Assembly: GCA_040112665.1 (NCBI GenBank) | Contig: CP157796.1 | Location: 2,009,501 to 2,073,500 of the forward strand | Source: Oceanicaulis sp. | GTDB taxonomy: Bacteria; Pseudomonadota; Alphaproteobacteria; Caulobacterales; Maricaulaceae | Reading direction: 5' to 3' | DNA length: 64,000 nucleotides | Shown: piece after piece, positions 24,764 to 35,413 of the stretch | How the letters are laid out: the number at the start of each line of letters is the position of its first letter | Position numbering within the stretch: position 1 is the stretch's first letter | The notes under the pieces: generated by a model | The model's input: the letters and a program-made list of their open reading frames with translations, nothing else | The model's database searches: none | Told to the model about the DNA's origin: nothing | Program-made: the position numbers and the translations under genes

Positions 24764-25705
24764 ATGACACGCGAGCCGTCCAACCTGTCCGCCGACCGCC
24801 GCGTCGCGGATTCCGAAACCCGTAGCTGGGTCGATCGGGCGCCGGCGCGCGTGCGGCCGTTCCTCAGGCTTGCGCGTTACGACCGGCCCGTCGGCTTCTG
24901 GCTGCTGGCGCTGCCGTGCTGGTTCGGCCTTGCGGCGAGCCGGATCGGGACCGGGCTGTCGGGGCAGGATCTGTGGTGGGGCGTCTTGTTCTTCATCGGC
25001 GCGGTCGCCATGCGCGGGGCGGGCTGCACCTATAACGACATCGTGGACCGCGATCTCGACGCGCAGGTGGCCCGCACCGCCGACCGGCCGCTGGCGGCCG
25101 GCACGGTCAGCGCAAGGGCCGCCTGGGGCTTCCTCATCGCGCAGTGCCTGGTGGGCCTTCTGGTCCTTCTCCAGCTGCCGTTGCCTGCGATCGTCACCGG
25201 CCTCGCCGCGCTCGTGCTGGTCGCGGCCTATCCCTTCATGAAGCGCATCACCTGGTGGCCGCAGGCCTGGCTGGGGCTGACCTTCAACTGGGGCGTTCCG
25301 GTCGCCGGCGCGGCCGCGCTGGGGACGCCGTTTCACCCGGTGGTGCTGCTGACCTATGCGGCGGCGATCTTCTGGACGCTGGGCTACGACACGATCTACG
25401 CCTGCCAGGACAAGGAGGACGACGCGCTGGTCGGCGTGAAGTCCTCCGCCCGCGCGCTGGGCGGACATGTGCGCGCCGGCGTGGCGGTCTTCTATACGCT
25501 CACCGCCGTCTTCGCCGCGATCGCCGGGGTCTGGGCGGGCGCCAGCCTGTTCTTCGCCTTCGGCTTCTCGCTGTTCGCGGGTCATCTGGCCTGGCAAGCG
25601 GCAGGTTTCGATCCGGAAAACGGCGCAGATTGCCTGGCCCGCTTCAAGTCCAATCGGGACGCCGGGCTTCTCCTCACCCTCGCTTTCGTGATCGGCGCCT
25701 ACTGA
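24764..25705 (+). CDS. ubiA: 4-hydroxybenzoate polyprenyltransferase
   Basis: UbiA attaches the polyprenyl chain to 4-hydroxybenzoate in ubiquinone synthesis at the inner membrane. The 313-residue product has about nine hydrophobic helices and both Asp-rich diphosphate-binding motifs: NDIVDRDLDAQV (NDxxDxxxD) and YDTIYACQDKEDD. RPFLRLARYDRPVGFWLLALPCWFGL is the typical N-terminal lead. The 30-residue hydrophilic N-terminus is slightly long. It is probably co-transcribed with the upstream aldehyde dehydrogenase. Confidence 0.95.
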   Translation: MTREPSNLSADRRVADSETRSWVDRAPARVRPFLRLARYDRPVGFWLLALPCWFGLAASRIGTGLSGQDLWWGVLFFIGAVAMRGAGCTYNDIVDRDLDAQVARTADRPLAAGTVSARAAWGFLIAQCLVGLLVLLQLPLPAIVTGLAALVLVAAYPFMKRITWWPQAWLGLTFNWGVPVAGAAALGTPFHPVVLLTYAAAIFWTLGYDTIYACQDKEDDALVGVKSSARALGGHVRAGVAVFYTLTAVFAAIAGVWAGASLFFAFGFSLFAGHLAWQAAGFDPENGADCLARFKSNRDAGLLLTLAFVIGAY

Positions 25706-25780
25706 CGCCTCACCGCCTCGTGAATGGCGAACGCGCCGCGACGCCCTACGTTATCGGGTGAGCGACACGCGAGGTCCGTC

Positions 25781-26329
25781 ATGATCAGGTTCGACCGCCG
25801 CCTCTTTCTTCTGTCCGGGTTCAGTCTCGCCGCCTGCGGCTCCGGCGCGGACGCCCAGGACGCGACCAGCACAGCTATCGACGGCGATCTGTTCGACCAT
25901 CCCGACATCGTCCCGATGGGCGAAGCTGAGATCGATTACGCCGACCGCCCCGACAGCTGGTGGCGTGAGCGGCTGACCCGCGAACAGTTCCGCGTCCTGC
26001 GCCAGGAAGGCACAGAGCGCCCCTTCACCAGCCCGCTGAACGAGGAGAGCCGGGACGGGATCTTCACCTGCGCGGGCTGCGCCCTGCCGCTGTTCTCCTC
26101 ACGCACCAAGTTTGAAAGCGGCACCGGCTGGCCCAGCTTCTGTGCGCCGCTGGAAGGGGCAGTGGACACCAAGCCGGACTACCGGCTCTGGACCCCGCGC
26201 ACGGAGTATCACTGCGCCCGCTGCGGCGGCCATCAGGGTCACGTCTTCGACGACGGCCCCCGGCCCACCGGCCAGCGCTGGTGCAATAACGGCGTCGCCC
26301 TGAACTTCGTCCCGCGCCCGTCGGCCTAG
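25781..26329 (+). CDS. msrB: Exported lipoprotein methionine-R-sulfoxide reductase
   Basis: MsrB reduces the R form of methionine sulfoxide. The 182-residue product begins at MIRFDRRLFLLSGFSLAACG, a twin-arginine-type signal ending in a lipobox with Cys19, so this copy probably repairs envelope proteins. The SelR domain has zinc cysteines 97, 100, 145 and 148 (CAGC, CARC), GTGWPSF, and RWCNNGVALNF with catalytic Cys168. An earlier ATG at 25724 would bury the signal and is not used. It converges on purL with three bases between stops. Confidence 0.93.
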   Translation: MIRFDRRLFLLSGFSLAACGSGADAQDATSTAIDGDLFDHPDIVPMGEAEIDYADRPDSWWRERLTREQFRVLRQEGTERPFTSPLNEESRDGIFTCAGCALPLFSSRTKFESGTGWPSFCAPLEGAVDTKPDYRLWTPRTEYHCARCGGHQGHVFDDGPRPTGQRWCNNGVALNFVPRPSA

Positions 26330-26332
26330 GGC

Positions 26333-28572
<2,240 letters not shown>

Positions 28573-28576
<4 letters not shown>

Positions 28577-29241
28577 GCGTGCACCTTCCCCAGAATGCTC
28601 TCAAACAGCGCCAGCCCGTCAGTCCCGCCATGGGTGGGATCCACCGCGCGCTCGGGGTGGGGCATCATGCCGAGCACGTTGCCCTTTTCGTTGGTCACCC
28701 CGGCGATGTCGCGGGCCGAGCCGTTCGGGTTCACGCCGTAGCGGAAGGCGACCTGACCGTCGGCTTCGATGCGGTTCAGCGTCTCGTCGTCGGCGAAGAA
28801 ATTGCCGTCATGATGGGCGACGGGAATGTTGAGCGTCTGGCCGCTCTCATAGCCGCGCGTGAACGCCGTGTTCGAGGTTTCGACCTTCAAAGGCACGCGC
28901 TCGCAGACGAAGCGCAGGCCTGCGTTGCGCATCAGCGTGCCGGGCAGAAGACCCGTCTCGGTCAGGATCTGAAAGCCGTTGCAGACCCCCAGGATCGGCA
29001 CGCCGGCCTCGGCCTTCTTGACCAGGTCCGCAGTGATCGGCGAGCGTGCGGCGATCGCGCCGGAGCGCAGATAATCGCCATAGGAGAACCCGCCGGGGAC
29101 CATGATGAAATCAAGGCCTTCAGGCAGGCTCGGCTCGCCGTGCCAGACCATGGCCGGGGCGGTTCCGGTGACGCGCTCGATCGCCGTGGCCGCGTCGCGG
29201 TCGCAGTTCGAGCCGGGATAGACGATGACGGCTGTTTTCAT
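28573..29241 (-). CDS. purQ: Phosphoribosylformylglycinamidine synthase subunit PurQ (glutaminase)
   Basis: This class I glutamine amidotransferase supplies ammonia to PurL. The 222-residue product starting at [16 protein letters not shown] has the nucleophile in [28 protein letters not shown], and the His-Glu pair in [10 protein letters not shown]. The frame continues upstream past the ATG, but only through the toxin gene. It is directly coupled to purL. Its own promoter must lie between the parE toxin gene and 29241, or transcription must read through parDE. Confidence 0.96.
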
Positions 29242-29296
29242 GGCCCGCCCTTTAGCAGGGTGCGCGCCGATTGGGTAGCGCCTCGGTAGCCCGATT

Positions 29297-29584
29297 TCAG
29301 ACCAGGCCGGGCGGAAGCTGGCGCGCGTGCAGGATACGCAGGACGAGGAGCCGGTCGTCTTCGGCGCGGTAGAAAATGCGGTGTGAGCGCACGACAAAGG
29401 TACGGAACGTCTCGCCCGGCGTCGCCTCGCCAGCAAAAGGAAAGTCAGACAGAGTCCTGACGGTGGACTTGATTTGTGCGGCGAAGGCTCTTGAGGCCGC
29501 GACGCCGAATTCCAACGCGCCGTAGCGGGTGAGTTCGGCGAGGTCGGCGAACGCCGCTTCGCTGTATTCAATCCGGCGCGCCAT
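29297..29584 (-). CDS. ParE/RelE-superfamily toxin
   Basis: This is a 95-residue toxin of the RelE/ParE fold. [33 protein letters not shown] is the N-terminal helical hairpin, followed by the strand core [28 protein letters not shown]. The YRxxxxxLxVLRILHxRQ ending is typical of ParE toxins, which poison DNA gyrase. It overlaps the antitoxin gene by 17 bp. The pair sits on the purine-gene strand between purS and purQ. Confidence 0.9.
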   Translation of the reverse strand: MARRIEYSEAAFADLAELTRYGALEFGVAASRAFAAQIKSTVRTLSDFPFAGEATPGETFRTFVVRSHRIFYRAEDDRLLVLRILHARQLPPGLV

Positions 29585-29822
29585 CAGCGCTTGCTCGCGT
29601 TAGGGCGGCTTCCACAATTTCGTCGAAGGTCGCGTCGCTGACCGGGCTGTCGATGCCTTCCTGGATCAGGCGGCGGTACTCGTCCCATTTCTTCTTCGTC
29701 TCGATGTCCTTGCGGACGAGATCGCGGACGAAGTCGCTGGCGCTGGCGTATTCGCCCGAGGCGACGCGTTCCTCGACATGCTTTTTCAGGGCGTCGGGCA
29801 GGGAGACGTTCATCGTGGCCAT
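29568..29822 (-). CDS. ParD-type ribbon-helix-helix antitoxin
   Basis: The 84-residue product has the CopG/ParD N-terminal ribbon-helix-helix [38 protein letters not shown] and a C-terminal toxin-binding tail ([25 protein letters not shown]). GAGGAG lies before the ATG at 29822; a second ATG nine bases in is possible. RHH antitoxins usually repress their own operon. The longer frame to 29972 runs through repeat DNA and is not used. Confidence 0.9.
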   Translation of the reverse strand: MATMNVSLPDALKKHVEERVASGEYASASDFVRDLVRKDIETKKKWDEYRRLIQEGIDSPVSDATFDEIVEAALTRASADGAPD

Positions 29823-29920
29823 GGCGGGGCTCCTCGGTTTGATGGCAAAGATTGCCATAAATGGAGCGGGAAGGGGAGGGGGGTAGAAGCTGCCGCTCGC
29901 GTTGATCGCGACTCCGCTCA

Positions 29921-30043
29921 TCGCTTCCCGGCCAAGGCCGAAGGCCGCCGAGCCGGGACCGACCGGAAACACTCAGCAATCCTTGCTGAGCGCCGAGCGT
30001 AGATCCCGGCTCTGCGCGGCTACGCCGCTTGGCCGGGAAGCGA
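29921..30043. repeat. Large palindromic intergenic element
   Basis: A perfect 16-bp outer inverted repeat (29921-29936 with 30028-30043, TCGCTTCCCGGCCAAG and its inverse) encloses a central hairpin CTCAGCAA-TCC-TTGCTGAG (29972-29990). Inner arms contain GAGCCGGGACC and GATCCCGGCTCT, resembling the IS110 target half-sites. It fills much of the 320-bp gap between purS and parD. The remainder holds the terminator at 30086-30116. Confidence 0.85.
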
Positions 30044-30085
30044 GGACATTGAGCCTTTGGAGAAAACCGCCCGACGAGGGCCACG

Positions 30086-30116
30086 AAAAACCCCGGCGCG
30101 GGACGCCGGGGTTTTT
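30086..30116. terminator. Bidirectional intrinsic terminator downstream of purS
   Basis: CCCCGGCG (30091-30098), a five-base loop and CGCCGGGG (30104-30111) form a perfect 8-bp stem flanked by AAAAA on the left and TTTTT on the right. Read on the minus strand it follows purS by 27 bp. It should separate purC-purS transcription from parDE and purQL. Confidence 0.88.
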
Positions 30117-30142
30117 GCAGGATAGCGGAGAACGCCGCGCGG

Positions 30143-30385
30143 TTACGCGCTCAGCTCGATGTCGAAGTTCTCGATCACCGGATTGGCGAGCAGCTTCTGG
30201 CACATCTCGGTGACGCGCTGATGGGCTTCCTCGGCGTCGGCCGTGTCGAGGTCGAGCTCGATGAACTTGCCTTGGCGGGCGGCGCTGACCTCTTCAAAGC
30301 CGAGATGGTTCAGCGAGGTCGCGACGGCCTGACCCTGGGGGTCGAGGACGCCGGGTTTGAGATAGACGTGAACGCGCGCTTTCAT
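30143..30385 (-). CDS. purS: Phosphoribosylformylglycinamidine synthase subunit PurS
   Basis: PurS is the small structural subunit that bridges PurL and PurQ. The 80-residue product [21 protein letters not shown]... with [14 protein letters not shown] and the [17 protein letters not shown] end is complete. The start overlaps the purC stop by ATGA, so the two are translationally coupled. A strong terminator follows. Confidence 0.95.
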   Translation of the reverse strand: MKARVHVYLKPGVLDPQGQAVATSLNHLGFEEVSAARQGKFIELDLDTADAEEAHQRVTEMCQKLLANPVIENFDIELSA

Positions 30386-31143
30386 GACACCTGCTCGTCG
30401 ATACCGTTCTGACCGGCTTCCTTCATGATTCCCAGCCGCCGCGCCACCTCCGCATAGGCTTCGGTGACGTTGCCGAGATCGCGGCGGAACCGGTCCTTGT
30501 CCATTTTCTCGTTCGTATCCATGTCCCACAGCCGGCAGCTGTCGGGGCTGATCTCGTCAGCCAGGATCACGCGGGCCATGTCGTGCTGGTCGTAGATCCG
30601 GCCGAATTCGAGCTTGAAGTCTACAAGGCGTATGCCGACCGCGGCGAACAGGCCGGAGACGAAATCGTTCACCCGCAGCGACAGCGCGATCATGTCGTCG
30701 ATGTCCTGGGTGGTGGCCCAGTTGAACGCGGTGATGTGCTCTTCAGAGACCATCGGATCGTCCAGCGCGTCGTTCTTGTAATAGAACTCCACGATCGAGC
30801 GGGGCAGGGGCTCGCCCTCTTCAAGGCCGAAGCGCTTGGCGATCGAACCGGCGGCGACGTTGCGGACCACCACTTCGAGCGGGATGATCTCGACCTCGCG
30901 CACCAGCTGTTCGCGCATGTTGAGCCGGCGGATGAAATGGGTCGGCACGCCGATCCGGTTCAGATGCTCCATGATGAACTCTGAAATCCGGTTGTTGAGG
31001 ACGCCCTTGCCCTCCAGCACGGCCTTCTTCTTGTTGTTGAAGGCGGTGGCGTCGTCCTTGAAGTGCTGCACAAGCGTGCCCGGCTCGGGGCCCTCGTAGA
31101 GGATCTTCGCCTTGCCTTCGTAGAGTTTCTTGCGGCGGGACAT
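30382..31143 (-). CDS. purC: SAICAR synthetase
   Basis: PurC joins aspartate to CAIR with ATP in purine synthesis. The 253-residue product starts at [18 protein letters not shown] and has [38 protein letters not shown] and [10 protein letters not shown], all family signatures. A longer frame up to 31260 crosses the leader hairpin and promoter and is not used. It is the first gene of the purC-purS unit. Confidence 0.96.
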   Translation of the reverse strand: MSRRKKLYEGKAKILYEGPEPGTLVQHFKDDATAFNNKKKAVLEGKGVLNNRISEFIMEHLNRIGVPTHFIRRLNMREQLVREVEIIPLEVVVRNVAAGSIAKRFGLEEGEPLPRSIVEFYYKNDALDDPMVSEEHITAFNWATTQDIDDMIALSLRVNDFVSGLFAAVGIRLVDFKLEFGRIYDQHDMARVILADEISPDSCRLWDMDTNEKMDKDRFRRDLGNVTEAYAEVARRLGIMKEAGQNGIDEQVS

Positions 31144-31194
31144 GGTCGCTCCGGTCTCCGGACGGCGCGGGCGCGCGCTCCGGCGAAAAATGCG

Positions 31195-31220
31195 AAACGG
31201 CCCGTAAGACGGGCCGCTTT
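31195..31220 (-). terminator. Terminator-like hairpin in the purC leader
   Basis: CGGCCCGT (31198-31205), a three-base loop and ACGGGCCG (31209-31216) form a perfect 8-bp stem, extended by AAA/TTT pairs. On the minus strand it is followed by TTTCGCATTTTT. It begins about 10 bp after the purC -10 box, so it would form at the very 5' end of the transcript. It may be an attenuator, a 5' stabilising stem, or a terminator for leftward transcription from further upstream. Confidence 0.55.
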
Positions 31221-31227
31221 GCGCGTG

Positions 31228-31257
31228 ATTATACGACGCCGCGCCGAGGCTGAGCAA
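31228..31257 (-). promoter_or_regulatory. Probable sigma-70-type promoter of purC-purS
   Basis: On the minus strand TATAAT (31233-31228) is preceded by TTGCTC (31257-31252) with an 18-bp spacer. The perfect -10 hexamer is unusual in this GC-rich sequence. The purC start is about 80 bp downstream. Confidence 0.6.
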
Positions 31258-31379
31258 CACCGGCGCTGAAGGCGGGCTGAACGCCGGGCGGCGTTTCGTC
31301 CCGCTCGGGCTCAGCGCGATTGAACCGCGGCGGGCGCGAGGCTACCTAGGTGAAAACTCACGCTTCAGGGAGCGCGCCT

Positions 31380-31703
31380 ATGTCCGGTTTCGACGATCGC
31401 GAAAAAGCCTACGAGAACAAATACGCCCACGACCAGGAGCTGGAGTTCAAGGCGACCGCCCGGCGCAACAAGCTTCTGGGCCTTTGGGCCGCTGAGCTGA
31501 TGGGCATGAGCGAGGCCGAATCGCTCGACTACGCCAACGCCGTCGTGAAGGCCGATTTCGAAGAGGCCGGCCACGAGGACGTGTTCCGCAAGATCCGCGG
31601 CGATTTCGACGCGCGCGGGATCGAGCAGTCCGACCACCAGATCCGCCACAAGATGGAGCAGCTGCTCGAGGACGCGCGCAAGCAGGTCCGCGAGGAGAGC
31701 TGA
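31380..31703 (+). CDS. DUF1476 protein, F1-ATPase inhibitor zeta-subunit homologue
   Basis: The 107-residue, mostly helical product matches DUF1476: SGFDDREKAYENKYAHDQELEFKATARRNKLLGLWAAELMG, then VKADFEEAGHEDVFRKIRGDF. In Paracoccus denitrificans this protein is the zeta subunit, which inhibits ATP hydrolysis by F1 through its N-terminal segment. The start at 31380 is preceded by AGGGAG. It is divergent from purC. Together with the ATP12 gene it is the second F1-related gene in the window. Confidence 0.9.
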   Translation: MSGFDDREKAYENKYAHDQELEFKATARRNKLLGLWAAELMGMSEAESLDYANAVVKADFEEAGHEDVFRKIRGDFDARGIEQSDHQIRHKMEQLLEDARKQVREES

Positions 31704-31710
31704 ACAGCTC

Positions 31711-32131
31711 GTGCCTGACCCGCGCCTTCCCGCCGGAAAGATCGTGCTCGTCATGGACGGCGATTGCGCGCTGTGCAGCCGGGGGGCGCGGATCATCGCG
31801 GCGAACGATTACGCCGACCGGTTCGCGATCGCCACGGTGCAGAGCGATCTCGGCCGGGCGCTCCTGACCGAAAACGGGCTCGACCCGTCAGATCCCGACA
31901 GCTGGCTTCTGATCAAGGACGGCGAGGCGCTGACCGGCGCGCGCGGTCGTGACGGCCGGCTTGCGCCTGAAATTTCCCTGGAACGCGCTCGCCGCGCTGG
32001 GCGCGGCCCTGCCCGGGCCTTTGCGCGAGCCGGTCTACAGGCTCGTCGCGAAGAACCGGATCGCCTGGTTCGGCCGGTGCGATCTTTGCGCGCTGCCCGA
32101 TCCCGAGCTCAGACGCCGGCTTATCGGTTAA
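31711..32131 (+). pseudogene. DCC-family thiol-disulfide oxidoreductase, frameshifted
   Basis: The first half (GTG start at 31711) reads IVLVMDGDCALCSRGARIIAANDYADRFAIATVQ, the DCC-family N-terminus with its CxxC. At the GC-alternating tract about 31936-31945 the homologous sequence moves to the next frame, continuing AVVTAGLRLKFPWNALAALG...EPVYRLVAKNRIAWFGRCDLC to the stop at 32131. Both halves are well conserved, so either the frameshift is recent or the assembly has a one-base error in a GC repeat. The first GTG is seven bases after the DUF1476 stop. Confidence 0.75.
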
Positions 32132-32154
32132 GCCTAGTCCGCAATCCGATTTTT

Positions 32155-32345
32155 ACTCCCTCCCCCTCTGTGGGGGTGAGGCCGCCGAGATCGATCCGGG
32201 GGATCGATCGAACGGTCGAACGGGCCGGCGCGTAGCGCCGGGTCGGTTGGGGGAGCGCCGGGTTTTCAGAATACGGCGCTCGACGATCACCACCCCACCC
32301 GTCCGCTTCGCGGACACCCTCCCCATCAAGGGGAGGGAGTGGGTG
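32155..32345. repeat. Palindromic intergenic repeat with CTCCCTCCCC arms
   Basis: The left arm ACTCCCTCCCCCTCTGTGGGGG (from 32155) and the right arm CCCTCCCCATCAAGGGGAGGG (32318-32338) are inverted relative to each other. Internal palindromes such as GATCGATC and CGGCGCG-TA-GCGCCG lie between. The arms recur within rsmE and at 17005-17029. It fills the 238-bp gap between the DCC pseudogene and the M15 peptidase gene. No open frame of its own. Confidence 0.75.
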
Positions 32346-32369
32346 CGCAAGGCTTCACACGACCGATCC

Positions 32370-33467
32370 TCAGCTGCCGCCGCGGCCCCAGCGGGCGGCG
32401 CGGCCGCGGCCGTCGATATGCACGAACGGGCCGTGCACCGCGTTCGCGCCGTAGGCACCGATGCCGCCGGGGACCACCTCGTCGGAATTGGCGTACAGCT
32501 CGGCGGCGTAGTCGTAGAGCCATTCGGCGTCCGCGCGGGTGATGCGTCCGTCATTGTTGAGGTCGTCCATCACGTCGTCGTTTCCTTCGACGTCGGGATA
32601 GATGTCCGACGCGTCGCCGTACATGTGCCGGCTCAGGCGCGAAGAGCCGATGGCGGTGTTGTAGAACGGCGTCCGGAACCCGCTCATGATGAAGAAGGTC
32701 TCCGCTTCGGTGCGGCCGTCCTCGCGCAGGTTTTCGAGCAGCAGTTCGAGCCGCTTCAGCATGGGCTCGGAGGTGAGGATGAATTTCGGCCAGTGGCCGG
32801 GCTGCTGCTTGCAGATGAACTGGCCGATCACGAAGCTGGGGCTGACCGGGGCGTCCATGTCGGCCTGCGTCAGGCGGATGAAGCCCTTCGGCGGCTTCTC
32901 CGGATAGGTCCCGATCCGGTAGCCCTCCAGCACCGTGTCGCCGTCCCAGGGGGTGAGCACGAACAGGGTCAGTTGCTGCACGTCGCCCTCGGCGGTGAAG
33001 GCGCGCAGCATGTGCACGCCCGGCGTGTCAGGCGCGGTCAGCGCATGGCTTCCGGCCGCCTCCGAGACGATCGTGCCGTCGATGGAGACCGCGAATTCGG
33101 TTCCAGCGCTCAGCTCGAAGGCGGCGCCGGGCATGACCTCGTGGTGCCAGACCGGGTGGGCGGCCGGCTCGCCGTCGATCGTCACTTCGAGCCATTCGGC
33201 TTCGGTGGGCGCCTCGGCGGTCAGAAGCCGGTCGTGGACCGCCTCGATGGCGCTGGACGCCTCGGCGGCGGTGCGTTCGGCGGCGGCGAGTTCGCGGGCG
33301 TCGGCGTAGCCTTCGATCTCCGCGCTCGCGCTCGCTGCGGCGAGCGAATACGGACCGTCTTCGGAAAGCTCCGCACCCGACGCGCCCGAACCGTCCCCGC
33401 CGCCTTCGCAGGCGGCGAGGCCGAGCGCTGTCATCGCGGCGCAGGCTGTGGTCGGGGTGCGTGTCAT
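32370..33467 (-). CDS. M15/DUF882-type peptidoglycan endopeptidase lipoprotein with EF-hand
   Basis: This 365-residue protein has a lipobox LGLAAC (Cys20), an acidic and Ala-rich linker, and a beta-rich middle. The C-terminal peptidase domain has SRHMYGDASD (zinc His281, Asp288) and HGPFVHID (His350), the SxHxxGxAxD...HxD layout of DUF882/MepK proteins. Inserted between them is DLNNDGRITRADAEW (about 302-316), a calcium-binding EF-hand/dockerin-type loop. The start overlaps the upstream L,D-transpeptidase stop as TGATG. E. coli keeps the equivalent pair (ldtD/ycbB and mepK/ycbK) adjacent, so it probably trims 3-3 crosslinks. Confidence 0.85.
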   Translation of the reverse strand: MTRTPTTACAAMTALGLAACEGGGDGSGASGAELSEDGPYSLAAASASAEIEGYADARELAAAERTAAEASSAIEAVHDRLLTAEAPTEAEWLEVTIDGEPAAHPVWHHEVMPGAAFELSAGTEFAVSIDGTIVSEAAGSHALTAPDTPGVHMLRAFTAEGDVQQLTLFVLTPWDGDTVLEGYRIGTYPEKPPKGFIRLTQADMDAPVSPSFVIGQFICKQQPGHWPKFILTSEPMLKRLELLLENLREDGRTEAETFFIMSGFRTPFYNTAIGSSRLSRHMYGDASDIYPDVEGNDDVMDDLNNDGRITRADAEWLYDYAAELYANSDEVVPGGIGAYGANAVHGPFVHIDGRGRAARWGRGGS

Positions 33468-35284
33468 CAGGCGCCTCCGCTGTCTCCGATCGAAACCGCT
33501 TCGCGTTCGAGCGCGGCGATGAGCTCGGCGTCGCGGCCGTAAATGTCCTCGTAGAACACGGCCTGGCCGTCGCGGGCCTCCGCCGCGGTGAAGTAGAACA
33601 GGTAAACGGGCAGGGGCGTGGCGAGTTCGAGCCGCTGCAGCTCGTCGCCGTTCACGGCTGTGCGAACCTCCTCATAGCTGAGATCGCCGCCGTTCTCGCT
33701 CACGATCCATTCGGCCATGTCGAGCGGCCGTTCGAGCCGCACGCAGCCTGAGGAAAAGGCGCGCTCCTCGCGGTCGAACAGATGGTCGGCCGGGGTGTCG
33801 TGCAGATAGATCGCATGCTCGTTGGGGAACATGAATTTGATCTGCCCCAGCGCGTTGTTCGGGCCGGGGCCCTGGACCAGACGGTATTCCTCGACCACGG
33901 AGTCGTCGGAAAAGTCGATCTGATCGATCGGCACCTGGTCGCCGCTCGACCGCTCGAGCACGAAATATCCGTTCTCCTCGAGATAGCCCGGATTGTTCCG
34001 GATGCGCTCGAGCTTGTCCTTGCGGAAAATGCTCTCGGGCACGTACCAGCGCGGATTGGCGACGAAGTATTCGATCTCGTCGGCCATCATCGGGGTCGGC
34101 CTGCGGCCCTGACCCACGATCGCCTCCATGGTGATCGCAGGACGGCCGTCCTGATAGCCCTGGGCGATGAAGGCGGGCGGGTTCACCCGCACGTGCCGGT
34201 CGGGCATGTCCGTCGGCGCCCAGCGCCAGCGTTCCATGTTCGCCTCGATGGTGGCGATCTTCTCCTCAACCGGCTGGTTGAGCACCTCGATCGTGTTCGG
34301 ACCGAGCACGCCGTCCACGGTCAGGCCGTGGTCTTCCTGGAAGGCTTCCAGCGCAGCCTGCATGGTCTCGTCGAAAGTCTCGGGCTCGGGCACGCTCGAT
34401 TGCGCGTCCTGGCGCGAACCGCCGGGCTCGGCGGGCGTCATGCGCATGTCGCGTTCAGGCGTGCCGCGGCGCACGCTGGCGGGCGCATCCACGTCATAGC
34501 CTTCTTCGGCGAGGCGCTGGCGCAATACGCGCACCACGGGGCTCGCTTCGCCTAAGGTCACGACGGCGTCGCGCTCAATCGTGGTGAAGCCGCCGTTCTC
34601 GGCGTGACGGCGATAGACCTGCAGGATCTCCTGCAGATTACGGAAGCCGTCGGAATCAGGATCGAGCCGGCCGTGATCGAACTGGCCCGCGCCCGCCGCG
34701 CCCAGAAAGCTGCGCAGCGGTTCGGGCTGGGGCTTTTCGAACTTGATGCCTTCAAGGGAGTCCGGATCGACCGCGCCGTTCAGGCGCGCGTCCGCGTAGC
34801 TCATGAAGGCGGCGGTGAGGTCGAGATCGGCCTCGGCGCGGGCCTGCGTGCTCGCAGACCCCGACAGGGTCTCGGCGGCGGCCTGCACGCGCTGGATCAT
34901 CGACGGGGCGATGCGCAGCCCGTATTCGGGCGCGCGATCCAGCGCGTCGAGAAAATCGCTCACGCCTTCACGGTCCCAGATCGGATCGTGCACGCGCATG
35001 ACATAGGTCTGCTCGGCCGCGGAGATCACGCCTTCGGAGATCTCGCTCATCCGGCTGGCGAGCGCGCCGCCTTCGACCGCGTCGCGGATCGCGGCGGCGA
35101 CGGTGCCTTCGCGGATCTTTCCGTCCGGGCCTTGTTGTTCACCCATGGTGGCGGGGTTGTAGTCGACGCGCGCATCGGGCTCGGGATCGCTGTCGGCGTC
35201 CTGGCCGAAAGCGGCCGGCGCGGCGGGGAGGGCGAGGAGCGCGGCGATCGCGGCGCTGCGCATCCAGTCGCGGGAATGGTTCAT
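33467..35284 (-). CDS. L,D-transpeptidase, YcbB/LdtD type
   Basis: This 605-residue periplasmic enzyme forms 3-3 peptidoglycan crosslinks. It has a Sec signal (AAIAALLALPAAPAAFGQ), a helical N-terminal domain, a peptidoglycan-binding region (about 240-340, GLTVDGVLGPNTIEVLN), and a YkuD catalytic domain with HDTPADHLF and SSGCVRLERP (catalytic Cys514). The C-terminal extension past the catalytic motif (to GDSGGA) is also typical of large YcbB-type enzymes. The peptidoglycan-binding region appears interrupted by a roughly 40-residue hydrophilic insert (270-305). It is coupled to the M15 gene. Confidence 0.92.
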   Translation of the reverse strand: MNHSRDWMRSAAIAALLALPAAPAAFGQDADSDPEPDARVDYNPATMGEQQGPDGKIREGTVAAAIRDAVEGGALASRMSEISEGVISAAEQTYVMRVHDPIWDREGVSDFLDALDRAPEYGLRIAPSMIQRVQAAAETLSGSASTQARAEADLDLTAAFMSYADARLNGAVDPDSLEGIKFEKPQPEPLRSFLGAAGAGQFDHGRLDPDSDGFRNLQEILQVYRRHAENGGFTTIERDAVVTLGEASPVVRVLRQRLAEEGYDVDAPASVRRGTPERDMRMTPAEPGGSRQDAQSSVPEPETFDETMQAALEAFQEDHGLTVDGVLGPNTIEVLNQPVEEKIATIEANMERWRWAPTDMPDRHVRVNPPAFIAQGYQDGRPAITMEAIVGQGRRPTPMMADEIEYFVANPRWYVPESIFRKDKLERIRNNPGYLEENGYFVLERSSGDQVPIDQIDFSDDSVVEEYRLVQGPGPNNALGQIKFMFPNEHAIYLHDTPADHLFDREERAFSSGCVRLERPLDMAEWIVSENGGDLSYEEVRTAVNGDELQRLELATPLPVYLFYFTAAEARDGQAVFYEDIYGRDAELIAALEREAVSIGDSGGA

Positions 35285-35413
35285 GACCTGACCCTTTCAG
35301 GGCGGCTGCAAAACGGGATGTGAGTAGACAACAGACCGCCGCGCCCGCCGTTCCGCAGCGAATACCTGTGATTACACATGAAGTTTGCCAGAACCCTGAG
35401 GCGGTTTGCGCGT

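Noticed and set aside
23270..25597. Very long minus-strand open frame (775 codons) opposite the aldehyde dehydrogenase and ubiA
   Set aside because: It is Arg/Asp/Gly-rich with no domain pattern and lies antisense to two clear genes; high GC makes stop-free antisense frames common here.
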